This document shows positions 1-8,913 of a DNA stretch of 64,000 nt, piece after piece (position 1 is the stretch's first letter; each line of letters opens with the position of its first letter). The position numbers and the translations under genes were made by a program. The notes below the pieces were generated by a model, which did not search any database, was not told the origin of the DNA, and worked only from the letters and a program-made list of their open reading frames with translations. Source of the stretch: Aeromicrobium sp. Leaf245 (GTDB lineage Bacteria > Actinomycetota > Actinomycetes > Propionibacteriales > Nocardioidaceae). The stretch spans positions 248,001 through 312,000 of the forward strand of contig NZ_OW824151.1 in assembly GCF_942548115.1 (NCBI RefSeq), written 5' to 3'.

Positions 1-388
1 CACGGCGATCGACCAGGAGACGGCCCTCGCGCAGGGCATCCGCGTGGGCACGATCTTCGCGATCGCCTGGGGCATCGCCGGTGGCCTCGCCGCCATCGCC
101 GGGACCTTCGTGGCCGCGGGCGCGGCGGGCATCGAGCAGACCAGCTGGACGATCGCGCTCAAGGCGCTGCCGGCGATCATCATCGGCGGCCTCGACAGCG
201 TGCAGGGTGCCGTGATCGGTGGGCTCGCGGTCGGGATCGTCGAGGCGATCACCGCCACCTACCAGCCCGAGTACGCACCGTGGCTGGGCACCAACTTCGC
301 CCTCGTCGTCCCCTACGCCCTCATGTTCGTGGTGCTGCTGGTCAGACCGTACGGGCTCTACGGCACCAAGGAGGTGGAGCGGGTATGA
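1..388 (+). CDS. Branched-chain amino-acid-type ABC transporter permease, LivH family (5' truncated)
   Basis: Only the last 128 residues are inside the window; the frame is open to the left edge. They contain hydrophobic segments and the permease-like stretch ALKALPAIIIGGLDSVQGAV, which in the LivH family precedes the last transmembrane helices, and end in RPYGLYG, a typical LivH tail. The stop overlaps the ATG of the next permease (ATGA, 385-388), so the two are translationally coupled. Role by family: one of two inner-membrane channel subunits of a high-affinity solute importer. The substrate could be branched-chain amino acids, another amino acid, urea or a short amide; the visible part cannot decide. 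Confidence 0.85.
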   Translation, partial: TAIDQETALAQGIRVGTIFAIAWGIAGGLAAIAGTFVAAGAAGIEQTSWTIALKALPAIIIGGLDSVQGAVIGGLAVGIVEAITATYQPEYAPWLGTNFALVVPYALMFVVLLVRPYGLYGTKEVERV

Positions 389-1533
389 GCATCACCTCCC
401 CGTTCCGACGCGGCGGCCTGCGCAGCCGTCCGCTCGCGCGCACCGACTACGCGCAGGACATCGCGCTCGTCAACACGCCCGGCAAGCGACGCTCGCTCGT
501 CGTCATCCTGGTGCTCTCGTTCCTGCTGCCGTTCCTGGTCGCCGACGACCTGCTGCAGGTGCTGGCGCTCGGCATGATCTCCGCGGTCGGCGCCATCGGG
601 CTGAACCTCGTCACCGGGTACGCCGGACAGGTCTCGCTCGGGCACGCGTTCTTCATCGGCCTCGGCGCCTACACGGGTGCCGTGCTGGGCGGGAACCCCG
701 ACGGACCGGTGCTCGGCTACGGGCTGCCGATGTGGATCTGGCTGCCGGCCGCCGGCGTCGTCGCCGCCGTGGCCGGCCTGGTCGTCGGGCCCATCGCGGT
801 GCGGCTGCGCGGCCTCTACCTGGCCATCGTGACCCTCGGGATCGTCTTCATCGGCGACCACGTGTTCCGCAACGCCCGCGACATCACCGGCGGCGCCGGC
901 GTGGGCCGACGTGGCGCCGAGCTGGAGCTGTTCGGCATCGACTTCGCCCAGGCCGGGCCGCTGCTCGGCATGGAGATGTCGCGCGAGCAGAAGCAGTTCT
1001 TCCTCGGGCTCGTGTTCCTCATCGTGTTCGCGATCATCGGCCGCAACATCGCCCGCTCGGGCGTGGGTCGCGCGTTCGGTGCCATCCGCGACCGCGACGT
1101 CGCCGCGGCCGTCATCGGGGTGGCGCTCACGAAGTACAAGGTCATGGCGTTCGCGATGAGCTCGTTCTTCGCCGGCGTCACGGGCGCCCTCTACTTCGCC
1201 GTGGTCGGCGTCTTCGAGCCCGGCGCCTTCAGCCTGCTGCTGAGCATCCAGTACCTCGCGATGATCCTCATCGGCGGCGTGGCGACGATCAGCGGCTCGA
1301 TCATGGGCGCGATGTTCATCGCGCTGCTGCCGCGGATCTCCACCGAGATCGCCCACTACGTGCCGCTGATCAGCACGAGCGCCGTCGGCGGCGGCCTGCT
1401 GACCGTCTTCCAGCTCGAGGCGATCATCTACGGCGCCCTCATCGTCTTCTTCCTCGTGTTCGAGCCCCGCGGCCTCTTCGGCATCTGGATGCGGGTGCGG
1501 AACTACTGGAAGGGGTGGCCCTTCTCCTACTGA
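385..1533 (+). CDS. Branched-chain amino-acid-type ABC transporter permease, LivM family
   Basis: A 382-residue multi-pass membrane protein. The LivM hallmark NLVTGYAGQVSLGHAFFIGL lies near residues 73-92, about eight to ten hydrophobic segments follow, and the C-terminus ends in FEPRGLFGIW, typical of the family. The start at 385 was chosen because it overlaps the upstream stop in ATGA and gives a normal length; an upstream in-frame ATG at 280 would only add translated livH sequence. It pairs with the LivH-like subunit to form the channel. The ATPase genes (LivG/LivF) are not in the window and are presumably upstream of the left edge. Confidence 0.9.
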   Translation: MSITSPFRRGGLRSRPLARTDYAQDIALVNTPGKRRSLVVILVLSFLLPFLVADDLLQVLALGMISAVGAIGLNLVTGYAGQVSLGHAFFIGLGAYTGAVLGGNPDGPVLGYGLPMWIWLPAAGVVAAVAGLVVGPIAVRLRGLYLAIVTLGIVFIGDHVFRNARDITGGAGVGRRGAELELFGIDFAQAGPLLGMEMSREQKQFFLGLVFLIVFAIIGRNIARSGVGRAFGAIRDRDVAAAVIGVALTKYKVMAFAMSSFFAGVTGALYFAVVGVFEPGAFSLLLSIQYLAMILIGGVATISGSIMGAMFIALLPRISTEIAHYVPLISTSAVGGGLLTVFQLEAIIYGALIVFFLVFEPRGLFGIWMRVRNYWKGWPFSY

Positions 1534-1609
1534 CGTCGGTCCCCCGCACCTGCGGGAATCCCCCGAACGAGGACGCACGACGCGCCTCGCCACCCTCGAA
1601 AGGAACGTC

Positions 1610-2896
1610 ATGAGAATCTCTCGACACCTGCTGCGCGCCGGCGTCGGTGCCGCGGTGGCGGCACTCGTGCTCACCGGTTGCCGCAGCTCCGGCGGCAGCG
1701 ACTCCGCCGCCGACGGCATCACCGACGAGGCCTGCCCGCAGGCCGTGAACGACGACAACGGCTGCATCTACCTGGGCGTGATCTCCGACCTCACCAAGGG
1801 CCCGTTCGCCCCGCTCGCCGTGCCCATCACGGACGCGCAGAAGGCGTTCTGGCAGAAGGTCAACGAGGACGGCGGCGTCGGTGGCTACGACGTGGACGTG
1901 ACGAAGTACGTCCAGGACGCCGAGTACAACCCCGAGATCCACAACCGCAAGTACCAGGAGATCCGCAAGGACATCCTGGCGCTGGGCCAGACGCTCGGCT
2001 CGTCGCAGACCCTCGCGATCCTGGAGGACATGAAGGCCGACGACGTGATCGGCGTGCCGGCCTCGTGGAACTCGGCCTGGGAGTTCGAGGACCAGATCCT
2101 GGAGAGCGGCGCCAACTACTGCTTCGAGGCCATGAACGGCGTCGACTGGGCCGTCGAGAACCGCGACGTCGCGGGCAAGATCGCCGCCGTCGGCTACGAC
2201 AACGACTACGGCGGAGACGCCGCGGCCGGCGTCAAGGCCGCGGCCGAGGCCAACGACCTCGAGTACGTCGAGATCAAGGCACCGCCCGGCCAGGACCAGC
2301 AGGCCGAGACGGTCGCGTCGGTGCTCCGTGAGGATCCCGACCTCCTGGTGATCTCGACCGGTCCGGCCGAGATGGCCGCGATCGTCGGCGGCGCTGCGGC
2401 CGAGGGCTTCGACGGGACCGTCGTCGGCTCCAGCCCCACCTGGAACCCGGCGCTGCTGCAGTCCGCAGCCGCTCCGGCCATCGAGGCGCTGTACTTCCAG
2501 GCGGGCCCGTGGGGTCCGTTCGGCACCGACACCCCGGGCCACGAGGCCATGCGCGAGGCCCTGGGCGACGTGACGCCGAGCGACGGCTACACGGCAGGCT
2601 GGGCCTGGAGCTACCCGCTCCTCGCAGCCCTGAAGCAGGCCGACGAGGACGGCGGCATCACCCGCGAGAGCCTCGTCGAGGCCGCGAAGTCGCTCGAGGA
2701 GGTCGACTACGAGGGCATGCTGCCCAACGAGGCCGGCAAGAACACGGGCGAGCCCGCGGAGTCGGCGTTCCGATCGAGCGTCATCAGCAAGGTCGACAAG
2801 GACGCCCCCACGGGAGTGTCGCTCGAGCAGGACCTCACCACGGGCCCCACGGCGGAGGCGTACGACTTCTCCAAGCCGTGCTTCAGCCTGCAGTGA
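1610..2896 (+). CDS. ABC transporter substrate-binding lipoprotein (periplasmic-binding-protein type I, LivJ-like)
   Basis: A 428-residue exported lipoprotein. A positively charged N-terminus and hydrophobic core lead to the lipobox LTGC with the lipidated cysteine at residue 24. The mature part opens with YLGVISDLTKGPFAPLAVP, as in Leu/Ile/Val-type binding proteins (Peripla_BP_6), and VGYDNDYGGDAA matches the hinge and second-lobe region. A Shine-Dalgarno GAAAGGA lies just upstream of the ATG. It follows the two permeases by 76 nt and is probably their receptor subunit. A strong hairpin right after the stop closes the operon. The ligand is not identifiable from sequence. Confidence 0.88.
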   Translation: MRISRHLLRAGVGAAVAALVLTGCRSSGGSDSAADGITDEACPQAVNDDNGCIYLGVISDLTKGPFAPLAVPITDAQKAFWQKVNEDGGVGGYDVDVTKYVQDAEYNPEIHNRKYQEIRKDILALGQTLGSSQTLAILEDMKADDVIGVPASWNSAWEFEDQILESGANYCFEAMNGVDWAVENRDVAGKIAAVGYDNDYGGDAAAGVKAAAEANDLEYVEIKAPPGQDQQAETVASVLREDPDLLVISTGPAEMAAIVGGAAAEGFDGTVVGSSPTWNPALLQSAAAPAIEALYFQAGPWGPFGTDTPGHEAMREALGDVTPSDGYTAGWAWSYPLLAALKQADEDGGITRESLVEAAKSLEEVDYEGMLPNEAGKNTGEPAESAFRSSVISKVDKDAPTGVSLEQDLTTGPTAEAYDFSKPCFSLQ

Positions 2897-2903
2897 CCTG
2901 ACG

Positions 2904-2940
2904 CGAAGGGGCCCGGACCATGGCGGTCCGGGCCCCTTCG
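2904..2940 (+). terminator. Strong intrinsic terminator-like hairpin after the transporter operon
   Basis: A perfect 16-bp stem (2904-2919 with 2925-2940) and 5-nt loop begin 8 nt after the stop codon of the binding-protein gene. There is no long T tract, as is common in high-GC actinobacteria. Confidence 0.85.
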
Positions 2941-2954
2941 TCGTTCCCAGCGGC

Positions 2955-2988
2955 CTCGCGATTCCCATCACCTGATGGGAATCGCGAG
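2955..2988. repeat. Perfect palindrome with GATTCC/GGAATC arms
   Basis: Left arm CTCGCGATTCCCATCA (2955-2970), two-base CC centre, exact complement at 2973-2988. It sits between convergent genes, just past the transporter terminator. The GATTCC...GGAATC core recurs in two other gene gaps (33391-33437 and 58108-58153). Confidence 0.8.
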
Positions 2989-3008
2989 CTCACCACGGTT
3001 CTCTCCCA

Positions 3009-3036
3009 CTCACCCTCGGAGGCCCTCCGAGGTGAG
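3009..3036. terminator. Hairpin, possible terminator for the lipoprotein gene on the minus strand
   Basis: Arms CTCGGAG (3015-3021) and CTCCGAG (3025-3031) with a 3-nt loop. The stem extends outward through CTCAC/GTGAG with one bulged C. It lies 29 nt beyond the stop of the convergent lipoprotein gene. Confidence 0.5.
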
Positions 3037-3064
3037 CGGGGGATTCCGATGGTGGGTGGAGGGA

Positions 3065-3742
3065 TCAGGAGATGGTGCCCTTGCCCTCACCCTCGACGCG
3101 GTCGTCGTGCAGCAGCTCGCCCTGGGCGTCGACGGGCGTGTAGCGCACCTCGACCTCGAGCTCGGTGCCCTTCTCGTACCGGAAGTTCTCGCCGTAGGCG
3201 AAGGTCTCGCCCTTGCCGAGCGTGTACACGGCGGGATCGGCGATCTCGGAGACGCCCAGCGTCTGCACGTCCTGCTCCTCGTAGAGCGCGCTGTCGGTGA
3301 TGCCGTCCATGCCCTGCAGGTACGGCCAGTCGACGTAGCGCGACTCGACGTCGACCAGCGAGGAGCCCAGGTCGATCGGATCGCCGTTGTTCGTCACCAC
3401 GTAGTTGACGAAGACGATCTCGTCGCCCTCGTCGATGATCGGCTCGTTCTTCTCCGGGTCGACGAAGTTGCCGGTCTTGGTGGCCTTGGCGGTGCCCACC
3501 TGGTAGACGTCGACGGTCACGTCGCCCGCCTCGACGGTGGCGATCTTCTCGCCCGGGGTCGTGAACGGCTTGGCCCAGGCCGGTGAGCCCTCGGTGGCCG
3601 CCGGGGCGTCCTCCGTGGCCTCCTCGCTCGGTTCGGAGGCGGCCGACGTCGGCTCGCTCTCGGGCTCGTCGGAGCCGCAGGCGCTCAGGCCCAGCAGCGC
3701 GATGGTGGCGACGGCGGCGATGCCCGCGCGACGGATGGTCAT
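3065..3742 (-). CDS. Hypothetical cell-surface lipoprotein
   Basis: 225 residues. The signal peptide ends in the lipobox LSAC with cysteine 22 as the lipidation site. A Glu/Ser/Ala/Pro-rich flexible linker follows (about residues 23-55). The folded part contains IVFVNYVVTNNGDPIDLG, the kind of beta-sandwich seen in DUF4352-like extracellular lipoproteins, but I cannot assign it firmly. The start is supported by GGGAG 5 nt upstream of the ATG. It is a monocistronic gene between convergent and co-directional neighbours, with no context clue to function. It presumably sits on the outer face of the membrane. Confidence 0.8.
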   Translation of the reverse strand: MTIRRAGIAAVATIALLGLSACGSDEPESEPTSAASEPSEEATEDAPAATEGSPAWAKPFTTPGEKIATVEAGDVTVDVYQVGTAKATKTGNFVDPEKNEPIIDEGDEIVFVNYVVTNNGDPIDLGSSLVDVESRYVDWPYLQGMDGITDSALYEEQDVQTLGVSEIADPAVYTLGKGETFAYGENFRYEKGTELEVEVRYTPVDAQGELLHDDRVEGEGKGTIS

Positions 3743-3841
3743 GGTGTCTCCCGATTGTTGAGTGTTCTTCCCACTCAGGACCCTAGCGGTCGGGAACGCC
3801 GCACGTGACCACGGCCGTCGGGCCGGGACGTGACGCTCGTG

Positions 3842-4786
3842 TCAGTGGGCGGCCGCGCCGCGCCGACGCGCGACGAGGTGCAGCACCGCCACGACCACGG
3901 CACCGACGACGAGCCCGATGACTGCGGAGAAGAAGGTGTTGGTGAGCCACGCCAGCACGGAACCGAGGCCGCCGGAGACGGCGTCGTGCACGGCCTCCTC
4001 GGCGTGGTGCACGAGGTCGTAGAGGGCGTGCCAACCGAGGTCGTCGGTGCCGACGAGCAGGATGTGCCCGCCGACCCAGAGCATGGCGACGACGCCCACC
4101 GTGGCGAGCGTGGCGAGGACCTTGGGCATGGCCTTGACCAGACCGCGGCCGACCTTCTGCGCCACGCTCGACGTGCGCTCGGTGAGGGCGAGGCCGACGT
4201 CGTCCATCTTCACGATGAGCGCGACCACGCCGTAGACGAGCGCCGTGATGCCAATGGCCACCACGACCAGGATGACGGCGCGGGAGACGAACGCCTCCTC
4301 GGCGACCTCGTTGAGCGCGATCACCATGATCTCCGCCGACAGGATGAAGTCGGTGCGCACGGCGTTGGAGACCACCGTGGCCTCCTGGTCCTCGCCCTGC
4401 GACGACGACGGCTCCTCGGGCGGGTGGTGGCCCGAGACCTTCTCCCAGAGCTTCTCGGCGCCCTCGAAGCACAGGTACGTGCCGCCCAGCATGAGGATCG
4501 GCGTGAGCAGCCACGGCGCGAACTGGCTGAGCAGCAGGGCGGCGGGGAGGATGACGAGCAGCTTGTTGCGCAGCGACCCCTTCGCGATGCGGCCGATGAC
4601 CGCCAGCTCGCGCTTCGGGTCGAGCCCGTGCACGTAGCGCGGGGTGACGGCGGTGTCGTCGACGACCACGCCGGCCGCCTTCGCGCTGGCGCGTCCCGCC
4701 GCAGCACCGACGTCGTCGATGGACGCGGCAGCCAGCCGCGCCAGGGCCGCCACGTCGTCGAGGAGCGCGACGAGTCCGCCGGCCAT
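3842..4786 (-). CDS. DUF808 family integral membrane protein (YedI-like)
   Basis: 314 residues. The N-terminus MAGGLVALLDDVAALARLAA followed by SIDDVG is the signature of the DUF808 family. Further conserved blocks are GLDPKRELAVIGRIAKGSLRN and LGGTYLCFEGAEKLWEK, followed by four or more long hydrophobic helices. The start at 4786 was chosen because family members begin exactly at MAGG; the open frame upstream encodes only low-complexity Pro/Arg sequence. The molecular function of DUF808 proteins is not established. No operon partner is visible: downstream is the convergent-facing gap before the lipoprotein gene, and upstream a repeat-rich gap of nearly 500 bp. Confidence 0.9.
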   Translation of the reverse strand: MAGGLVALLDDVAALARLAAASIDDVGAAAGRASAKAAGVVVDDTAVTPRYVHGLDPKRELAVIGRIAKGSLRNKLLVILPAALLLSQFAPWLLTPILMLGGTYLCFEGAEKLWEKVSGHHPPEEPSSSQGEDQEATVVSNAVRTDFILSAEIMVIALNEVAEEAFVSRAVILVVVAIGITALVYGVVALIVKMDDVGLALTERTSSVAQKVGRGLVKAMPKVLATLATVGVVAMLWVGGHILLVGTDDLGWHALYDLVHHAEEAVHDAVSGGLGSVLAWLTNTFFSAVIGLVVGAVVVAVLHLVARRRGAAAH

Positions 4787-5269
4787 CAGAGAGCTCTCAC
4801 TGCAGTCATGGGGAAAGGGTAGGTGGTCGGCGGGGGTACGGGCCGTGCTGCGGTGGTTCCGCGTCCGGGTGGGGGTCCGCTGCCGCGAGGGTGGGGCGGC
4901 GGTGTGGCTCCTCGGTGGGGTGGGGCTGCGCCGGCGCGGCTCCTCGGTGGGGTGGGGCCGTCGCCCGCCCACCCGGGCGGTGCGTTCTCCACCTTCTCAG
5001 CGCTGAGGGGGTGGAGAGGTCACCGCTCGGTGGGGCCGACGAGTGGAGCAGTCACCGCTCGGGGGGCATCGGTGGCTCAGCAACCGCAGGACCCCGCCAG
5101 ATGTTGACGATCCACCGATGGGGGCAGCCGGAGGGCTCGGCCGCCCCGGGCGCCACCGCCCCGTCGAGGCCTTTCGGGGAACGCCCCCACGTCGAGCCGC
5201 GTCGACGCAGCCGCAGGTCCGTGCGACGTCAGCCGCCGGCGAGACGCGAGGAGCGGACGAGCAGGCCTC
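4787..5269. other. Gene-free gap of 483 bp with phased direct repeats and a palindrome
   Basis: No credible gene. A 21-bp G-rich motif beginning GGCTCCTCGG occurs identically at 4906-4926 and 4938-4958 (period 32). A second motif, GTGGAGAGGTCACCGCTCGG at 5011-5030, recurs with two changes at 5043-5062 (again period 32). A near-perfect 32-bp palindrome without loop spans 4986-5017 (16-bp arms, 14 of 16 paired). CATCGGTGG at 5067-5075 is complementary to 5112-5120. The rest, up to the end of cca, shows nothing I recognise. Confidence 0.75.
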
Positions 5270-6712
5270 TCAGCCGCGCGCCGACCACCACGCGCGCAGC
5301 GCCTCGGCAGCCAGGTCCTCACCGAGCGGTCCGCGGTCCATCCGCAGGTCGAGCAGGAATCGGTACGCCTCGCCGATCTCGCGACCGGGACCGATGCCGA
5401 GGATCTCCATGATCTGGTTGCCGTCGAGGTCGGGGCGGATCGCGTCGAGCTCCTCCTGGGCGGCCAGGACCTCGATGCGGCGCTCCAGGTCGTCGTAGGT
5501 GCGCTGCAGACGCTGCGCCTTGCGCCGGTTGCGGGTGGTGCAGTCGGCGCGGGTGAGGATGTGCAGCCGCTCCAGCTGGTCGCCCGCGTCGCGCACGTAG
5601 CGACGGACGGCCGCGTCGGTCCACTCCCCCGAGCCGTAGCCGTGGAAGCGCAGGTGCAGCTCCACGAGCAGGCTGACCTGGTCGATCTGGTCGTTGCTGA
5701 AGCGGAGCGCCTTCATCCGCTTGCGCGTCATCTTGGCGCCCACCACGTCGTGGTGGTGGAACGTCACCGTGCCGTCGTCGACGAAGCGTCGGGTGCGGGG
5801 CTTGCCGATGTCGTGCACGAGCGCGGCGAACCGGACCACGAAGTCGGGCCGGTGGTCGAGCCGGTGCTCCAGCTCGATCGCCTGCTCCAGCACGGTGAGC
5901 GAGTGCTCGTAGACGTCCTTGTGACGGTGGTGCTCGTCGGCGGTCAGCCGCAACGCCGGCAGCTCGGGCAGCACGTGCTCGGCCAGACCGGTGTCGACGA
6001 GGAGGCGGAGCCCCGCCACCGGGTCGCCTCCGCACACCAGCTTCACGAGCTCGTCGCGCACCCGCTCGGCCGACACGATCTCGATCCGGTTGGCCATCGC
6101 GGTCATGGCCGACACCGTCGCGTCGTCGGCCCCGAAGCCCAGCTGCGAGGCGAACCTGGCCGCGCGCATCATCCGCAGCGGGTCGTCGCTGAAGGACTGC
6201 TCCGGGGTCACGGGCGTGCGCAGCAGCCCGGCCGCGAGGTCGGCGAGGCCCCCGAACTCGTCGACGAACTCCGCCGACGGGAGCCGCACGGCGAGCGCGT
6301 TGACCGTGAAGTCGCGGCGCGACAGGTCCCCCTCGAGCCGGTCCCCGAAGGCCACCTGCGGCTTGCGCGACGACACGTCGTAGGCGTCGGCCCGGTACGT
6401 CGTGATCTCGATCTGGTCGCCACCCTTGCGCAGGCCGAGCGTCCCGAACTCGCGGCCGACGTCCCACACGGCGTCGGCCCAGCCGGCCACGATGCGCTCC
6501 ACGTCGTCAGGGCGCGCCGAGGTGGTCAGGTCCAGGTCGTTGACCGCGCGGCCGAGCAGGGCGTCGCGGACGGGGCCGCCGACGAGGGCGAGCTCGTGCC
6601 CGGCGGCCTCGAACAGGGCACCCAGGTCGGCGAGCACGGGGTGCTCGTCCAGCACCGCGGCCACGGCCGCGCGCACGGCGGGGGCGTCGGTCGTCGGCTG
6701 AGGGTCGGGCAC
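5270..6712 (-). CDS. cca: CCA-adding tRNA nucleotidyltransferase (class II poly(A) polymerase fold with HD domain)
   Basis: 480 residues. It adds or repairs the 3' CCA end of tRNAs. The head domain carries VGGPVRDALLGR (residues 44-55) and the metal-binding DLDLTT with D59 and D61. RRDFTVNALA lies at 132-141 and SDDPLRMMRAARFA near 175-188. An HD-type region with FAALVHDIGKPRTR is in the C-terminal half, as in actinobacterial CCA enzymes. The start is GTG at 6712; TAGACT (6726-6721) lies 8 nt upstream, so the mRNA may be leaderless. It is divergent from the DUF6049-murJ operon, an arrangement common near the replication origin of actinobacteria. Confidence 0.95.
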   Translation of the reverse strand: MPDPQPTTDAPAVRAAVAAVLDEHPVLADLGALFEAAGHELALVGGPVRDALLGRAVNDLDLTTSARPDDVERIVAGWADAVWDVGREFGTLGLRKGGDQIEITTYRADAYDVSSRKPQVAFGDRLEGDLSRRDFTVNALAVRLPSAEFVDEFGGLADLAAGLLRTPVTPEQSFSDDPLRMMRAARFASQLGFGADDATVSAMTAMANRIEIVSAERVRDELVKLVCGGDPVAGLRLLVDTGLAEHVLPELPALRLTADEHHRHKDVYEHSLTVLEQAIELEHRLDHRPDFVVRFAALVHDIGKPRTRRFVDDGTVTFHHHDVVGAKMTRKRMKALRFSNDQIDQVSLLVELHLRFHGYGSGEWTDAAVRRYVRDAGDQLERLHILTRADCTTRNRRKAQRLQRTYDDLERRIEVLAAQEELDAIRPDLDGNQIMEILGIGPGREIGEAYRFLLDLRMDRGPLGEDLAAEALRAWWSARG

Positions 6713-6720
6713 GGGGGGAG

Positions 6721-6726
6721 AGTCTA
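6721..6726 (-). promoter_or_regulatory. -10 box TAGACT of cca
   Basis: On the minus strand TAGACT ends 8 nt before the GTG start of cca, consistent with a leaderless or near-leaderless transcript. Confidence 0.5.
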
Positions 6727-6809
6727 GTGTCCGGGCACCGGTGCCGGGGTGCGTGGTGGGCGCGGCGCTGCCGACGTGCCGCGTCCCCGGGGCGCACAGG
6801 TGCGGCCAC

Positions 6810-6815
6810 TACGAT
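6810..6815 (+). promoter_or_regulatory. -10 box TACGAT of the DUF6049-murJ operon
   Basis: TACGAT ends 7 nt before GTG 6823, placing a transcription start on the codon itself. This decides the start: the in-frame ATG at 6814 overlaps the box and is unlikely to be used. Confidence 0.6.
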
Positions 6816-6822
6816 GGGCCGG

Positions 6823-8913
6823 GTGACGAACCCGGGCCGACGTCTGCGTCCGGGCCCGCGCTCCCTCCACCGCCGGGTCGCCGCCGTCCTCGCGGCCGTG
6901 GTCGGCTGGGGTGCGGTCCTCGTCGGCGCGCCGGCCGCCCAGGCCGCCATCGACCCCGACGTCTCGATCCGCATCACCGGCGTGAGCCCCACCGAGCTGC
7001 GCGACGGCGCCACGGTGACCCTGAGCGGACTCGTCACGAACTCCGGTGACGAGCGCTGGACGAAGGCGCAGGCCTACCTGGTGATCGCGCCCGCCCCGTT
7101 CACGACCCGGCAGCAGGTCACCGACGCCGTGGAGAGCGAGGCCACCTACACCGGCCAGCGCGTCGTGGAGCTCGACGCGATCGACGAGGTGGGCACCCTC
7201 GAGCCGGGCTCGACCCGGCCGTTCCGCGTCCAGGTGCCCTACGAGGACCTGAGGATCAACGGCGCCGAGGGCGTCTACCCGGTCGGCGTGCAGGTGCTCG
7301 CGACCGGTGAGGACGGCACCCGCGACACCAACGCCATCGCGCGGGCCACCACGTTCCTGCCGCGCATCGACGACACCTCGCCCCGCGTGCCGGGTGGTCT
7401 CGTGTGGCCGTTCGTCATGCCGGACCGGATCGGCCCCGACGGCACCTACCTCGACGCACCCGACCTGGCCGAGCGCGTCTCGCCCGGGGGCCAGCTGCGC
7501 AACCTGCTCGACCGGGCTCGGCAGGCCCCGGGCCCGGGCACCACCATCGTGCTCGACCCGGCCCTGCTCGTCGGGCTCGACGACCTCGCCGAGGGCCGCC
7601 GACTGCCGGAAGGCGTGCAGGTCACCGCCGTCCAGCGTGCGGCTGCCCGCACTTTCCTGACGGACCTGACCGAGCTCTCCCGCCGGGTCACCACCTGGTC
7701 CCTGGACTACGCCCGACCCGACGTGCTGGCCATCAGCACGTCCGACGACGCCGCCCAGCTCGCCGCCACCGTCGACCGCGCCACGTCCGGCACGCTGGCC
7801 CGGTTCCAGCTCACCGGGCGACGTGTCACCTGGCCCACCCGCACCGGTGTCACGTCGCGCCTGCTCAGCGAGGTGCGTGACGGCGGCGAACGGCCGGTGG
7901 TGGTCACCCGCGACGCCGTGCCCGACTGGGAGCCGCGCCTGGGCTCCATCGTCACCCGCCGGACCGACGAGGGCCCGGTCCCGCTGTTCGTCAACGCCGG
8001 GCTCGACGTCGGCGTGCCCGGTTCCAAGACCGTGGCGACCCTGCGCCAGCGGCTGGTGAGCGAGGCCGCGTTCGCCTCGCTCGAACGTCGGGGCGACCGG
8101 CAGTCCAAGGCCGACGCCTTCGTCCTCCTCGACCCCACCTGGAATCCCGGCGACGCCGAGGCCGGGTCGTTCTCGGGTGCCTTCACGCCCGACTTCGTCA
8201 CGCCGAGCGACCTGGAGGACCTGCTCTCGACCGGCCGCGCGTCGTACACGGGGTCCGTCCCGCGCACCTCCGACGCCACGCCGCTTCGTGGGCGACAGCT
8301 GCGTGCCGTCGAGGACCTCGTGCGTGCTGCATCGGTCGTCTCCGACCTGGTGGTCGACGCCGACGACGTCACGGCGCGCACCGACCGCACCGTCGCCGAG
8401 CTGCTCTCGGTGGCGTGGCGCCGCGACCGCGACACGGGCGCGGAGGCCGCCGTCGACCAGCTGCGGCGCACCCGTGCCGCGCTCGACGGGCTGCAGGTCG
8501 AGGGGCCGCCGGCGATCACGCTGTCGAGCTCGCAGGGCACGTTCCCGCTCACCGTGAGCAACGACACCGACGACCCCGTCCGCGTCGGGGTGCGGATCAG
8601 CACGAGCAACCCGGCGCTCACGGTGCCCGACGTCGAGCCCGTCGAGGTCGAGGCCGGTGAGCGGCGCACGCTCACCGTCACCGTCGACGTCGGCGAGCAG
8701 ACGTCGTCGACCTTCACCGCGCAGCTCATCACCAGCGGCGGCACCCCGGTCGGCCAGGCCGACTCGTTCAACGTGCGCTCCAGCCGGGTCGGCATGGCGC
8801 TGTGGGCCCTGATGGGGGCGGCGGGCCTGTTCGTGCTGTTCGCGCTGGGCCGCCGGTTCCTGCGCGGTCGCGGCCGGGGCGACGCGCTCGAACGGGGCGA
8901 GCCCGATGAGTGA
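6823..8913 (+). CDS. DUF6049 family exported membrane-anchored protein
   Basis: 696 residues from the leaderless GTG. An Arg-rich N-terminus and hydrophobic stretch end near APAAQAAID (about residue 42), a Sec-type signal. The large extracellular part starts with an Ig-like region (SIRITGVSPTELRDGATVTLSG). It has a central alpha/beta region with LLVGLDDL-type and LDPTW segments, a second beta domain near the C-terminus (LTVSNDTDDPVRVGVRI), then one transmembrane helix and an Arg-rich cytoplasmic tail. This architecture matches the DUF6049 proteins usually encoded immediately before murJ in actinobacteria. Its stop overlaps the murJ start by 8 nt. The context suggests a role at the cell-wall assembly site; the biochemical function is unknown. 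Confidence 0.85.
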   Translation: MTNPGRRLRPGPRSLHRRVAAVLAAVVGWGAVLVGAPAAQAAIDPDVSIRITGVSPTELRDGATVTLSGLVTNSGDERWTKAQAYLVIAPAPFTTRQQVTDAVESEATYTGQRVVELDAIDEVGTLEPGSTRPFRVQVPYEDLRINGAEGVYPVGVQVLATGEDGTRDTNAIARATTFLPRIDDTSPRVPGGLVWPFVMPDRIGPDGTYLDAPDLAERVSPGGQLRNLLDRARQAPGPGTTIVLDPALLVGLDDLAEGRRLPEGVQVTAVQRAAARTFLTDLTELSRRVTTWSLDYARPDVLAISTSDDAAQLAATVDRATSGTLARFQLTGRRVTWPTRTGVTSRLLSEVRDGGERPVVVTRDAVPDWEPRLGSIVTRRTDEGPVPLFVNAGLDVGVPGSKTVATLRQRLVSEAAFASLERRGDRQSKADAFVLLDPTWNPGDAEAGSFSGAFTPDFVTPSDLEDLLSTGRASYTGSVPRTSDATPLRGRQLRAVEDLVRAASVVSDLVVDADDVTARTDRTVAELLSVAWRRDRDTGAEAAVDQLRRTRAALDGLQVEGPPAITLSSSQGTFPLTVSNDTDDPVRVGVRISTSNPALTVPDVEPVEVEAGERRTLTVTVDVGEQTSSTFTAQLITSGGTPVGQADSFNVRSSRVGMALWALMGAAGLFVLFALGRRFLRGRGRGDALERGEPDE

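Noticed and set aside
4906-5062. CRISPR-like repeat array (period 32)
   Set aside because: Only two copies of each motif, spacers of about 11 bp, and no cas genes in the window.
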